From the NCBI RefSeq assembly GCF_014596515.1, contig NZ_MSJQ01000284.1:1-38538 (forward strand): a DNA stretch of 38,538 nt, read 5' to 3'. Positions 31,281 through 38,538 of the stretch are shown here, piece after piece. Made by a program: the position numbers and the translations under genes. This stretch comes from Streptomyces sp. CBMA156. GTDB taxonomy: Bacteria > Actinomycetota > Actinomycetes > Streptomycetales > Streptomycetaceae. The stretch's first letter is position 1. Every line of letters starts with the position of its first letter. The notes under the pieces are model-generated. The model saw nothing but the letters and a program-made list of their open reading frames with translations, did not search any database and was not told the DNA's origin.

Positions 31281-32063
31281 GTGCAGCAACAGTCCGAATT
31301 CGCCGGTGCCGTCGCCATGGTCACCGGGGCCGGGCAGGGCATCGGTGCGGCCGTGGCCCGGGCGCTGGCGGCCGAGGGTGCCGTCGTCGCCGCGGTGGAC
31401 CGCAACCCCGGTGCGCTCGAAGCCCTGGCCGCCGAGCTTCCGTCCGTGCGCTCGTACGTCCTGGACGTCTCCGACGCCCGGGCCGTGGCCGACACCGTGG
31501 AGTCGGTCGAGGGCCGGCTCGGCCCGATCGCCACGCTGGTGAACGTCGCGGGAATCCTGCGCACCGCTCCGGTCGTCGAACTCACCGACGCCGACTGGGC
31601 GGACACCTTCGCCGTCAACACCACCGGCGTCTTCCACACCGGCCGCGCCGTCGGCCGTCTGATGGCGGCCCGCGGGCGCGGGGCGATCGTGACCGTCGGC
31701 TCCAACGCCGCCGGTGTGCCGCGGGCCGGGATGGCCGCCTACGCGGCGTCCAAGGCGGCGGCCACCATGTTCACCCGTTGCCTGGGGCTGGAACTGGCCA
31801 GGTCCGGGGTGCGGTGCAACGTGGTGTCGCCCGGCTCGACCGACACCGAGATGCAGCGCGCGCTGTGGGGCGAGGACGCCGAGGCGGCCGAACGCCGGGT
31901 GATCGAGGGCGATCCGAGCGCCTGGCGGGTCGGCATCCCGCTCGGGCGGATCGCCGCGCCCGCCGACATCGCGGAGGCCGTGGTGTTCCTGGCCTCCGAA
32001 CGGGCGCGGCACATCACCATGCACGACCTGTACGTCGACGGCGGCGCGACCCTGCGCGCCTGA
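31281..32063 (+). CDS. dhbA: 2,3-dihydro-2,3-dihydroxybenzoate dehydrogenase
   Basis: 260 residues, GTG 31281 with GGAGGGG eight bases upstream. Classical [37 protein letters not shown], Ser in [14 protein letters not shown] and Tyr/Lys in YAASKAAA; the phrases ILRTAP and SNAAGVPR are specific to the EntA/DhbA branch. It oxidises 2,3-dihydro-2,3-dihydroxybenzoate to 2,3-dihydroxybenzoate with NAD. First gene after the iron box; the isochorismate synthase gene follows after 93 bases. Confidence 0.95.
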   Translation: MQQQSEFAGAVAMVTGAGQGIGAAVARALAAEGAVVAAVDRNPGALEALAAELPSVRSYVLDVSDARAVADTVESVEGRLGPIATLVNVAGILRTAPVVELTDADWADTFAVNTTGVFHTGRAVGRLMAARGRGAIVTVGSNAAGVPRAGMAAYAASKAAATMFTRCLGLELARSGVRCNVVSPGSTDTEMQRALWGEDAEAAERRVIEGDPSAWRVGIPLGRIAAPADIAEAVVFLASERARHITMHDLYVDGGATLRA

Positions 32064-32156
32064 GCCGTACCGCTCGCGCCCGCCGCTCCGCCCGTCCGCC
32101 CGCCCGTCCCTCCTCCTCGCCTTCCCGAAGAACCGTCCCAGACTGGAGAAACCACC

Positions 32157-33401
32157 GTGACCACGGTGCACCACGCCCCTGCCGGCCCGATACCCGCCGG
32201 GCCCGGGGCCCCGGCGAACTCCCTTGCCGGGAGCCAGGACCACGCCGTCATCGGTGCGGCCAGCGGACTGCTCGGCCAGTACCGGGCGGGCTCCGACGAG
32301 GCGTTCTTCGCCTCGCCGACCCGCACCCTGCTCGGCTCCGGCGTGCACGCCCGGGTGCCGCAGGACGGGCGTCCGCTGCCCGTACGGGTCGCCGAGACGC
32401 TGGCCGAGGCGGGCCGGGCCGGGGTCGAACGGCCCCTGGTGGTGGGCGCGGTGGCGTTCGACCGGGACAGCCGAGTCGAACTCGCCGTCCCTGCCAGGGT
32501 CCGCACCGCGGGGGCCCTGGGTGACGACCCGCTGATCGCCCTGCCCGCGCCGCAGGCCGAGCGGACCGACTGGCGGATCCGCCCGGTGCCCGCGCCCGAG
32601 GCGTACGGCGCCGGCGTCGCGGCGGCCGTCGAGCGGCTGCGCGGCGGGGAGTTGAGCAAGGTGGTGCTGGCGCGGACGCTGGAGCTGAGCGCCGCCGAGC
32701 CGTTCGACCTGCCCGCCATCCTCCAGCGGCTGGCCCGCCGCGACCCGGGCGGCTACACCTTCGCCGTCCCGGCCGGCGAGGGTCGCACCCTGATCGGTGC
32801 CAGCCCCGAACTCCTGCTCTCCCGGCGGGGAACGGCCGTGCTGGCCAACCCGCTGGCCGGTTCGGTGCCGCGCAGCGAGGACCTCGGCGAGGACGTCCGG
32901 CGCGCCGCCGCGCTGCTGGAGTCGCCCAAGGACCTGCACGAGCACGCCGTCGTGGTGGACGCCATCCGCGAGGCGCTGGCGCCGTACTGCCGCACCCTGG
33001 AGGTGCCCGAACGGCCCACCCTGGTGCGGACGGCGGCGATGTGGCACCTGGCCACCACGATCCGCGGCGAGCTGGCAGACCCCGCCGTCTCCGCCCTGGA
33101 GCTGGCCTGCGCGCTGCACCCCACCCCGGCGGTCTGCGGCACGCCGACGGACGTCGCGCGCCGGGTGATCGGCGAGGTCGAGCCGTTCGACCGGGGCCTC
33201 TACACCGGCATGGTCGGCTGGGAGGACGCGAGCGGCGACGGCGAGTGGGTGGTCACCATCCGGTGTGCGGAGGCGGAGGAGCGCACCCTGCGGGTGTACG
33301 CCGGCGCCGGGGTGGTCGAGCAGTCCCGGCCGGAGGCCGAACTCGCCGAGACCAGCGCCAAGTTCCGCACCTTCCTGGACGCCGCGGGGGTGGCCCGGTG
33401 A
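32157..33401 (+). CDS. dhbC: isochorismate synthase
   Basis: 414 residues from GTG 32157, with GGAGAA about seven bases upstream. Typical of EntC/Dhb[18 protein letters not shown] (with the catalytic Lys), [42 protein letters not shown] and [17 protein letters not shown]. It converts chorismate to isochorismate, the first step of DHB formation. Its TGA overlaps the start of dhbE (GTGA), showing translational coupling. Confidence 0.95.
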   Translation: MTTVHHAPAGPIPAGPGAPANSLAGSQDHAVIGAASGLLGQYRAGSDEAFFASPTRTLLGSGVHARVPQDGRPLPVRVAETLAEAGRAGVERPLVVGAVAFDRDSRVELAVPARVRTAGALGDDPLIALPAPQAERTDWRIRPVPAPEAYGAGVAAAVERLRGGELSKVVLARTLELSAAEPFDLPAILQRLARRDPGGYTFAVPAGEGRTLIGASPELLLSRRGTAVLANPLAGSVPRSEDLGEDVRRAAALLESPKDLHEHAVVVDAIREALAPYCRTLEVPERPTLVRTAAMWHLATTIRGELADPAVSALELACALHPTPAVCGTPTDVARRVIGEVEPFDRGLYTGMVGWEDASGDGEWVVTIRCAEAEERTLRVYAGAGVVEQSRPEAELAETSAKFRTFLDAAGVAR

Positions 33402-35077
33402 CGCCGCTGGAGACCGTTCTCGCCGGATTCACCCCGTACCCCGCCGAGTTCGCCGAGCGCTACCGGGCCGCCGGGTACTGGCGCGGCGAGACCTTCGGGC
33501 GGATGCTGCGCGAGCGCGCCGCCGCCCACGGCGAGCGGATCGCCGTCGTCGACCCGGGCGGCCACTCGGTCGCCTCGGCGGAGCGGCGCTGGACGTACGC
33601 CGAACTCGACCGCAGGGCCGACCTGATGGCCGCCGGACTGCTCGCCCGCGGCATCCGGGCCGGGGACCGCGTGGTGGTCCAGCTGCCCAACGCCGCCGAG
33701 TTCTTCGAGGTCGTCTTCGCGCTGTTCCGGATCGGCGCGCTGCCGGTCTTCGCGCTGCCCGCCCACCGGTACGCCGAGATCGGGTACTTCTGCTCCTTCA
33801 CCGAGGCCGCCGCGTACGTGGTGCCGGCCGTCGAGGGCGGCCACGACTACCGCGAACTCGCCACCCGGGTGCGGTCGGAGAACCCCGCGCTGCGTCTGGT
33901 GCTGGTGGCCGGGGAGGACCCGGGGGAGCACGTCCGGCTCGCCGACGTGCCCTGCGACGGGCCCGGGCCCGAGGCCTTCGGCGGGGAGCCGGGCCCCGGG
34001 GACGTCGCCTTTCTCCAGCTCTCCGGCGGCAGCACCGGCGTGCCGAAGCTGATCCCGCGCACCCACGACGACTACATCTACTCGCTGCGCGGCTCGGTCG
34101 AACTGTGCGGCCAGGACCCGGACAGCGTGTACCTGTGCGTGCTGCCCGCCGCCCACAACTTCCCGCTCAGCTCGCCGGGTTCGCTCGGCACGCTGTACGC
34201 CGGCGGCCGGGTGGTGCTCTGCCCGCAGCCCGCCCCGGAGACGGCCTTCCCGCTGATCGAGCGCGAGGGCGTGACCATCACCGGGCTGGTGCCTCCGCTC
34301 GCCCTGCTCTGGATGGACGCCGCCGAGCGCGGTGTCCGCGGGTACGAGAGCCTGGAGGTGCTGCTGGTCGGCGGCGCCAAGTTCAGCGAGGAGGCGGCCC
34401 GGCGGGTGCGCCCGGTGCTGGGCTGCACGCTCCAGCAGGTGTTCGGGATGGCCGAGGGGCTGGTCAACTACACCCGGCTGGACGACCCGGAGGAGCTGAT
34501 CACCACCACCCAGGGCCGGCCGATCTCGCCGGACGACGAGGTACGGGTGGTGGACGACCAGGACCGGGACCTGCCCGACGGTGCCACCGGCCACCTGCTC
34601 ACCCGCGGCCCGTACACCATCCGCGGCTACTGGAACGCGCCCGGGCACAACGCCGGCTCCTTCACCGCGGACGGTTTCTACCGCACCGGGGACCTGGTCA
34701 GGCGCACCCCGACCGGCCACCTGGTGGTCGAGGGGCGGGCCAAGGACCAGATCAACCGGGGCGGCGAGAAGGTCGCCGCCGAGGAGATCGAGAACCACCT
34801 GCTCGCGCACCCCGCGGTGCACGACGCGGCGGTGGTGTCGATGCCCGACCCGTACCTGGGCGAGCGCACCTGCGCCTATGTGGTGCTGCGTGCCGAGAAC
34901 CGTGAGAAACCCCCGAAGGGCGTCGAGTTGAAGCGGTTCGTGCGGCAGCGCGGGCTCGCCGAGTACAAGGTGCCCGACCGGGTCGAGTTCGTCGCGGCCT
35001 TCCCGGCCACCGGGATCGGGAAGGTGAGCAAGAAGGACCTGCGCGCCGCGATCGCGGCCTCCCTGACCGCCGGCTGA
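33398..35077 (+). CDS. dhbE: 2,3-dihydroxybenzoate-AMP ligase
   Basis: 559 residues from GTG 33398, overlapping the dhbC stop. ANL-family enzyme: A3 loop [20 protein letters not shown], the stretch [16 protein letters not shown] that in DhbE/EntE contacts the aryl ring (Asn in HNFP), [23 protein letters not shown], and [20 protein letters not shown] with a C-terminal Lys in [11 protein letters not shown]. All active-site motifs are intact. It activates DHB as its adenylate and loads the aryl carrier protein. The isochorismatase gene follows after 38 bases. Confidence 0.96.
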   Translation: MTPLETVLAGFTPYPAEFAERYRAAGYWRGETFGRMLRERAAAHGERIAVVDPGGHSVASAERRWTYAELDRRADLMAAGLLARGIRAGDRVVVQLPNAAEFFEVVFALFRIGALPVFALPAHRYAEIGYFCSFTEAAAYVVPAVEGGHDYRELATRVRSENPALRLVLVAGEDPGEHVRLADVPCDGPGPEAFGGEPGPGDVAFLQLSGGSTGVPKLIPRTHDDYIYSLRGSVELCGQDPDSVYLCVLPAAHNFPLSSPGSLGTLYAGGRVVLCPQPAPETAFPLIEREGVTITGLVPPLALLWMDAAERGVRGYESLEVLLVGGAKFSEEAARRVRPVLGCTLQQVFGMAEGLVNYTRLDDPEELITTTQGRPISPDDEVRVVDDQDRDLPDGATGHLLTRGPYTIRGYWNAPGHNAGSFTADGFYRTGDLVRRTPTGHLVVEGRAKDQINRGGEKVAAEEIENHLLAHPAVHDAAVVSMPDPYLGERTCAYVVLRAENREKPPKGVELKRFVRQRGLAEYKVPDRVEFVAAFPATGIGKVSKKDLRAAIAASLTAG

Positions 35078-35115
35078 TCCCGTCGGCCACCGCCCTCCAG
35101 TTAAGGAACACCACC

Positions 35116-35820
35116 GTGGGCCTGCCCCGCATTCCCCGCTATCCCCTGCCCGCCGCCGAGGAACTGCCCGCCAACCGGGTCGCCTGGACGGTGGACCCGG
35201 CGCGCGCCGTCCTGCTGGTGCACGACCTCCAGAACCACTTCCTGGGCGCCTACGACGCCGGGGCCGCCCCGGTGCCCGAACTCCTCGGCAACGTCGCGGC
35301 GTTGGCCGACGCGGCGCGCGCCGCCGGCGTCCCGGTCGTGTACTCGGCGCAGCTCGGCGGGCAGAGCCCGGCCGAGCGCGGGCTGCAGCAGGACTTCTGG
35401 GGCCCCGGCATCCCGGACGATCCGCGGGCCACCGCGATCGCCGACGCCGTCGCCCCGGCGCCGGGCGACACCGTGCTCACCAAGTGGAAGTACAGCGCCT
35501 TCGTGCGCACCGAGCTGGAGCGGCTGCTGCGCGAGCAGGGGCGGGACCAGCTGGTGATCACCGGGGTGTACGCGCACATCGGGGTCCAGGCCACCGCCTG
35601 CGACGCCTGGATGCGGGACGTGCAGGCCTTCGTGGTGGCCGACGCGGTCGCCGACTTCGGCCCGGAGGAGCACCGCGGCGCACTGGCCTGGGTGGCCGGG
35701 CGCTGCGGGATGGTCGACACGGCGCGGGCCGTGCTCGGGGCGCTGGGCGTGACCGCGGAGCCGGCCGGCGCCGCGGGTGGTTCGGATGCCGACGTGCTCG
35801 AAGGGGTGGGCGGGAAGTGA
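35116..35820 (+). CDS. dhbB: isochorismatase (without fused carrier domain)
   Basis: 234 residues from GTG 35116, AAGGAA upstream. Isochorismatase core: ARAVLLVHDLQNHFLGAY (catalytic Asp), PVVYSAQLGGQSPAERGL, DTVLTKWKYSAFVRTEL (catalytic Lys) and ITGVYAHIGVQATACDAW. The cysteine-to-histidine change in GVYAHIG is normal for EntB/DhbB. In E. coli and Bacillus this protein carries a C-terminal aryl carrier domain; here it stops and the carrier is a separate gene that overlaps its end (GTGA). It turns isochorismate into 2,3-dihydro-2,3-dihydroxybenzoate and pyruvate. Confidence 0.95.
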   Translation: MGLPRIPRYPLPAAEELPANRVAWTVDPARAVLLVHDLQNHFLGAYDAGAAPVPELLGNVAALADAARAAGVPVVYSAQLGGQSPAERGLQQDFWGPGIPDDPRATAIADAVAPAPGDTVLTKWKYSAFVRTELERLLREQGRDQLVITGVYAHIGVQATACDAWMRDVQAFVVADAVADFGPEEHRGALAWVAGRCGMVDTARAVLGALGVTAEPAGAAGGSDADVLEGVGGK

Positions 35821-36050
35821 CGGGCATGGGTTTCACGGTGGAGCGGATCAGGGCCGAGGTCGCCGACCTGCTCGGGGAGGACCCGGCGGAGATCCCGCTG
35901 GACGAGAACCTGGTCGACTGGGGGCTGGACTCCATCCGGCTGATGACGCTCGCCGGGCGCTGGCAGGAGCAGGGGGCCGAGGTGGCGTTCGTCCAGCTCG
36001 CGGAGCGCCCGGCGATCGAGGCCTGGGCCGAGCTGCTGGGTGCGGCGTGA
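35817..36050 (+). CDS. stand-alone aryl carrier protein (ArCP)
   Basis: 77 residues from GTG 35817, overlapping the isochorismatase stop; ATG 35826 would give 74. The phosphopantetheine site is Ser39 in VDWGLDSIRLMTLAGRW, the 'WGLDSIR' form found in EntB/DhbB carrier domains; IRAEVADLLGEDPAEIPLDE is helix 1. It holds the DHB thioester for the NRPS. Its TGA overlaps the ATG of the next gene (TGATG). Too short for many gene callers but strongly supported by motif and coupling. Confidence 0.93.
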   Translation: MTGMGFTVERIRAEVADLLGEDPAEIPLDENLVDWGLDSIRLMTLAGRWQEQGAEVAFVQLAERPAIEAWAELLGAA

Positions 36051-36832
36051 TGGCCGCCGGGGTCCGGGAGGCGGTCCTGGGGGAGGCGCCAGCCGCGGTG
36101 CCGGAGCTGCCGCCGCTGCCCAGACGTACGGTGCGGTACCCGGCGACCACCGCGGTGGGACCGGTCGAGGCGCAGGCCGCCCGGACGCCGGACGCGCCGG
36201 CGCTGGTGCTCGCCGGCGGGGGGACCGTCAGCTACCGCGAGCTGAACGCCTCGGCGAACCGGCTGGCGCGGGCCCTGGCCGCCCGCGGGGCCCGTCCGGG
36301 CACGGTGGTCGGCCTGGGGCCTGCCCGCCGTCCGGCCGAGCTGCTGACGACGCTGCTCGCGGTGGTGAAGTCGGGTGCGGCGTACCTGCCGCTGGACCCG
36401 GCCGACACCCCGGGGCGGCGGGAGCGGCTGCTCGCGGAGAACGCTCCGGTCTGCGTGCTGGGGGAGGGGGTGCCGGGGGCGCTCGACGGGCTGGAGACGG
36501 CGGGCGAGCTGCCCACCGACCCGCCCAGGGCGCTGACCCCGCAGCACCTGCTCTGCGTCGGGTACGGCCCGGGCGGGCGCCCGACCGCCGTCCGGCTCAC
36601 CCATGCCGAGGCGGACCGCCGGGTGCGCGAGCTCCAGGCGGACCACCCGCTCGGTCCGGGCGACCGGGTGCTGCACCTGGGCCTGCCGCTCTGGGAGTAC
36701 CTGTGGCCGCTGCGGACGGGTGCCGCGGTGGTGCTCGCCGATCCGTGGCAGGAGGGCGAGGTCGGGGCGCTGGTGCGGGAGCTGGGCGTGACGGCGGTAC
36801 GGGTCGCGCCCGGGGCGCTGCTCGGCGGGTGA
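36050..36832 (+). CDS. truncated NRPS adenylation-domain protein, probably non-catalytic
   Basis: 260 residues, coupled to the ArCP gene by TGATG. It aligns with the N-terminal part of an amino-acid adenylation domain: A1 (TVSYRELNASANRLARAL), A2 (LLAVVKSGAAYLPLDPAD) and the region from A3 to just past A4 (LGPGDRVLHLGLPLWEYLWP, TGAAVVLADP). The A3 phosphate loop, normally TSGSTGxPKG, reads VGYGPGGRPTAVRLTH and lacks the Ser/Thr/Lys residues; FDxS of A4 is reduced. It stops before A5 to A10, so it has no hinge, no catalytic lysine and no C-terminal subdomain. The frame is clean with good codon use. Either a repurposed partner protein or a recent truncation. A terminator starts 17 bases later. 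Confidence 0.8.
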   Translation: MAAGVREAVLGEAPAAVPELPPLPRRTVRYPATTAVGPVEAQAARTPDAPALVLAGGGTVSYRELNASANRLARALAARGARPGTVVGLGPARRPAELLTTLLAVVKSGAAYLPLDPADTPGRRERLLAENAPVCVLGEGVPGALDGLETAGELPTDPPRALTPQHLLCVGYGPGGRPTAVRLTHAEADRRVRELQADHPLGPGDRVLHLGLPLWEYLWPLRTGAAVVLADPWQEGEVGALVRELGVTAVRVAPGALLGG

Positions 36833-36848
36833 GGGCCGGGTTTCAAGT

Positions 36849-36896
36849 GACAACTTTCAGCGAACAGATTTCATCATCTGTCTGCTGAAAGTTGTC
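36849..36896. terminator. AT-rich bidirectional hairpin ending the dhb unit
   Basis: Outer stem GACAACTTTCAGC (36849-36861) with GCTGAAAGTTGTC (36884-36896), perfect over 13 bp; inner stem ACAGAT (36864-36869) with ATCTGT (36876-36881) over TTCATC. It lies between the end of the half adenylation gene and the convergent M20 gene. It shares ACAGATTTCA and TCATCTGT with the hairpin at 24893-24975. Confidence 0.8.
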
Positions 36897-36922
36897 GGCC
36901 GTCACCCGCCGGTCAGTGCCGG

Positions 36923-38119
36923 TCAGCGCGGCTCGGCCGCCGCCCGGCCCGCTGCTTGGCCCGCCGCCTCGCCCGCCGTCAGGTCCACCGCCGTCCAGGC
37001 CATCGCCACCGCGCCGTCCAGCACCGCCCGCTCCGCCTCCGCGCCCAGCGCCGCCTCGGCGAACGCCGCCTCGTGCGGAGCACAGGTGCCGCCCGTGATG
37101 TCCAGCACCGGATGGATCGACGGCACCGCGTGCGACACGTTCCCCATGTCCGTACAGGCGAAGGGTCCGCTCTCGACCGGCTCCGGCCGGCCGAGCGCCG
37201 CCGCGTTGGCCCGCCACAGGGCCAGCAGCCGGGGGTCGGAGCGCATGTCCAGGTAGTCAGGCTCGGGCCGGGTCAGTTCCACCTCGCACCCGGTGGCGAG
37301 TGCCCCGGCGCGGAAGCAGTCCTCGACCCGGGAGCGCAGTTCGGCGAGGTCCTCGGCCGCCGAGGCCCGGATCTCGTACTCGGCGCTCGCGCTGTCCGGT
37401 ATCAGGTTCGGCGCCGTCCCGGCCGCCGTGGTGATGCCGTGCACCCGCCACTGCGGGGGGAGTTGCTGGCGCAGCAGCCCGATCGCGACCTGGGCGACGG
37501 TGAGCGCGTCGGCGGCGTTGCGTCCCCGGTGCGGGTCGAGGCTCGGGTGGGCGGCCCGCCCGGTGTAGCGGACGGACAGGGTGCCGAGGGCGAAGGAGCG
37601 GAAGTCGGCGACCTCGACCGGGCAGGGGTGGACCATCATCGCGGCGTCCACCCCGTCGAACGCCCCGGCCTCCAGCAGCAGGGCCTTGCCGGCCCCGCGC
37701 TCCTCGGCCGGCGCGCCGATCACCCGTACGGTGAGCCCGAGTTCGTCCGCGTACGGGGCGAGCCCGAGGGCCGCGCCGATCCCGGCGGCGGCGATCAGGT
37801 TGTGCCCGCAGGCATGGCCGAGCCCGGGCAGCGCGTCGTACTCGCAGACCAGGGCGACGGTGACCGGACCGCTGCCGAGGCGCGCGTCGAACGCGGTGGC
37901 CAGGCCGTGTGCGGGCGCGGTGACCGAGTAGCCGTGCCCGCGCAGCAGTTCGGTGCACCAGGCGGCCGCCAGGTGTTCCTCGAAGGCGGTCTCGGGGTGG
38001 GCGTGGATGCGCCGGCTGAGCGCGAGCAGTTCCGTCCGCAGGGCGAGGACGCGCGTGCGCACGGCCTCCTTGGCGGCGGTGGGTCCGGTGCCCTGCGGCA
38101 GCGGCTCGGTCGGGGACAT
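36923..38119 (-). CDS. M20 family metallopeptidase/amidohydrolase
   Basis: 398 residues from ATG 38119, GGAGG six bases upstream. M20D-type motifs: RRIHAHPETAFEE (41-43 HPE), the metal ligands in GLGHACGHNLIAAAG (Cys104, His106), IGAPAEERGAGKALLL (Glu-Glu) and MVHPCPVEVADF with GRAAHPSLDPHRGRNAADAL (dimerisation domain). Relatives cleave amide bonds: N-acyl amino acids, aminobenzoyl-glutamate or hippurate. It is divergent from the NRPS gene across an iron box, so it may be iron-regulated and act on a siderophore precursor, an amide or the ferri-siderophore; that role is inference. It has no signal peptide. A Gly/Ala-rich end (GEAAGQAAGRAAAEPR) is unusual. Confidence 0.9.
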   Translation of the reverse strand: MSPTEPLPQGTGPTAAKEAVRTRVLALRTELLALSRRIHAHPETAFEEHLAAAWCTELLRGHGYSVTAPAHGLATAFDARLGSGPVTVALVCEYDALPGLGHACGHNLIAAAGIGAALGLAPYADELGLTVRVIGAPAEERGAGKALLLEAGAFDGVDAAMMVHPCPVEVADFRSFALGTLSVRYTGRAAHPSLDPHRGRNAADALTVAQVAIGLLRQQLPPQWRVHGITTAAGTAPNLIPDSASAEYEIRASAAEDLAELRSRVEDCFRAGALATGCEVELTRPEPDYLDMRSDPRLLALWRANAAALGRPEPVESGPFACTDMGNVSHAVPSIHPVLDITGGTCAPHEAAFAEAALGAEAERAVLDGAVAMAWTAVDLTAGEAAGQAAGRAAAEPR

Positions 38120-38180
38120 GGGGCGCCTCCGGGGTGTCAGGGGCCCGGCCGTGCGAGGCCGTTGACCAGATCATATGAAG

Positions 38181-38199
38181 TTAGATTAGGCTAACCTAA
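38181..38199. promoter_or_regulatory. iron box (DmdR/IdeR site) between M20 gene and NRPS gene
   Basis: TTAGATTAGGCTAACCTAA matches the 19-base DtxR/IdeR consensus TTAGGTTAGGCTAACCTAA except at one position. It is 38 bases before the NRPS start and 62 bases before the M20 start on the other strand, so one site could repress both. TTGACC at 38162-38167 and TAGGCT at 38187-38192 may be the NRPS promoter. Confidence 0.92.
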
Positions 38200-38236
38200 G
38201 TAAGGCGTTCCGGATCCCCGAGGAGCTCTCCACCCC

Positions 38237-38538
38237 ATGCCTGCCGTCGAAACCCAGATCGCCGACAGCCAGACCGACGACATCCCCCTGCTCGCCGCCC
38301 AGGCCGCCATCTGGTACGCCCAGGCGCTCGACCCGGCCAGCCCGGTCTACAACACCGGCGACGCCGTCGAGATCACCGGCCCGCTCGACGAGGACCGGTT
38401 CGAGCAGGCGCTGAGGCAGGCCGTGGCCGAGGCGGACGCGCTCAGCGCCGTCGTCGTCACCGGCCCGGACGGCACGCCCCGCCAACGGCTGCGCCCCGGC
38501 CGCGACTGGCCGCTGCTCCGCCTCGACCTGCGCGCCGC
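38237..38538 (+). CDS. nonribosomal peptide synthetase, DhbF/EntF-like, N-terminal condensation domain (3' end outside window)
   Basis: The first 100 residues of a large gene that runs off the window. It opens with a short acidic lead and then IPLLAAQAAIWYAQALDPAS, the C1 motif of an NRPS condensation domain, in the form seen where a siderophore synthetase begins with a C domain accepting an aryl thioester (EntF, DhbF). Residues about 50-70 (VEITGPLDEDRFEQALRQAV) continue the C domain. With an iron box 38 bases upstream and dhb genes next door, it most likely condenses DHB from the ArCP with an amino acid in a catechol siderophore; the amino acid cannot be read here. AGGAG lies about 11 bases before the ATG, which is a long gap. 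Confidence 0.93.
   Translation, partial: MPAVETQIADSQTDDIPLLAAQAAIWYAQALDPASPVYNTGDAVEITGPLDEDRFEQALRQAVAEADALSAVVVTGPDGTPRQRLRPGRDWPLLRLDLRA

Noticed and set aside
31242..33119. 625-codon minus-strand frame across dhbA and dhbC
   Set aside because: Antisense shadow; it also spans the iron box, and the plus-strand genes are certain.

Overview
The window is about 73% GC by eye, with dense codon-third-position G/C bias, frequent GTG starts, ATGA/GTGA overlaps and several leaderless-looking promoters. Gene content (urease plus urea transporter, SigE-family ECF factor, SpoIIE-type phosphatase, M48 protease, DHB siderophore genes with DmdR/IdeR iron boxes) points to a streptomycete chromosome, either Streptomyces or Kitasatospora. 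I see no tRNA, rRNA, insertion sequence, integrase or CRISPR array. It looks like ordinary chromosome with accessory modules rather than an island.

Layout. 1-4622: tail of an acyl-CoA oxidase/dehydrogenase-like gene; a nucleotidyltransferase (-); a family-1 glycosyltransferase (+) behind two tandem leader hairpins; and a minus-strand set of sigma factor, membrane-anchored partner and small membrane protein, which meets the glycosyltransferase at a 16-bp bidirectional terminator. 4861-6471: two alpha/beta hydrolases. 6720-13690: urea transporter and urease cluster in the order yut, ureA, cbiX-like, ureB, ureC, ureF, ureG, ureD, with overlapping or nearly overlapping genes. ureE is absent; a CbiX-family protein with a histidine-rich tail lies between ureA and ureB. 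This is the most unusual feature of the window. 13702-23074: small regulatory and redox genes, mostly regulator/target pairs: MarR/NmrA, LuxR/quinone oxidoreductase with a divergent palindrome, aquaporin, SDR, and MerR/imine reductase with a MerR-type spaced promoter. A SUKH-like gene, a tyrosine-phosphatase-like gene and a GNAT gene are also here. 23434-29089: substrate-binding lipoprotein, then a minus-strand run of USP-DUF1876 fusion, M48 protease, MarR and PP2C phosphatase. 29401-30630: CapA-like lipoprotein. 30631-31236 is poorly explained and carries a 12-nt tandem repeat.

31237-38538: catechol siderophore locus. An iron box precedes dhbA-dhbC-dhbE-isochorismatase-ArCP and a truncated, apparently non-catalytic half adenylation domain, closed by an AT-rich hairpin. 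An M20 peptidase (-) and a DhbF/EntF-type NRPS (+, running off the window) diverge from a second iron box. DhbC, the isochorismatase and DhbA would convert chorismate to 2,3-dihydroxybenzoate. DhbE would load it on the free-standing aryl carrier protein for the NRPS, under iron repression.

Recurring themes are low-complexity expansions inside otherwise conserved proteins (UreB, UreF, CbiX-like, LuxR, PP2C, MerR) and two related AT-rich palindromes at convergent gene ends.
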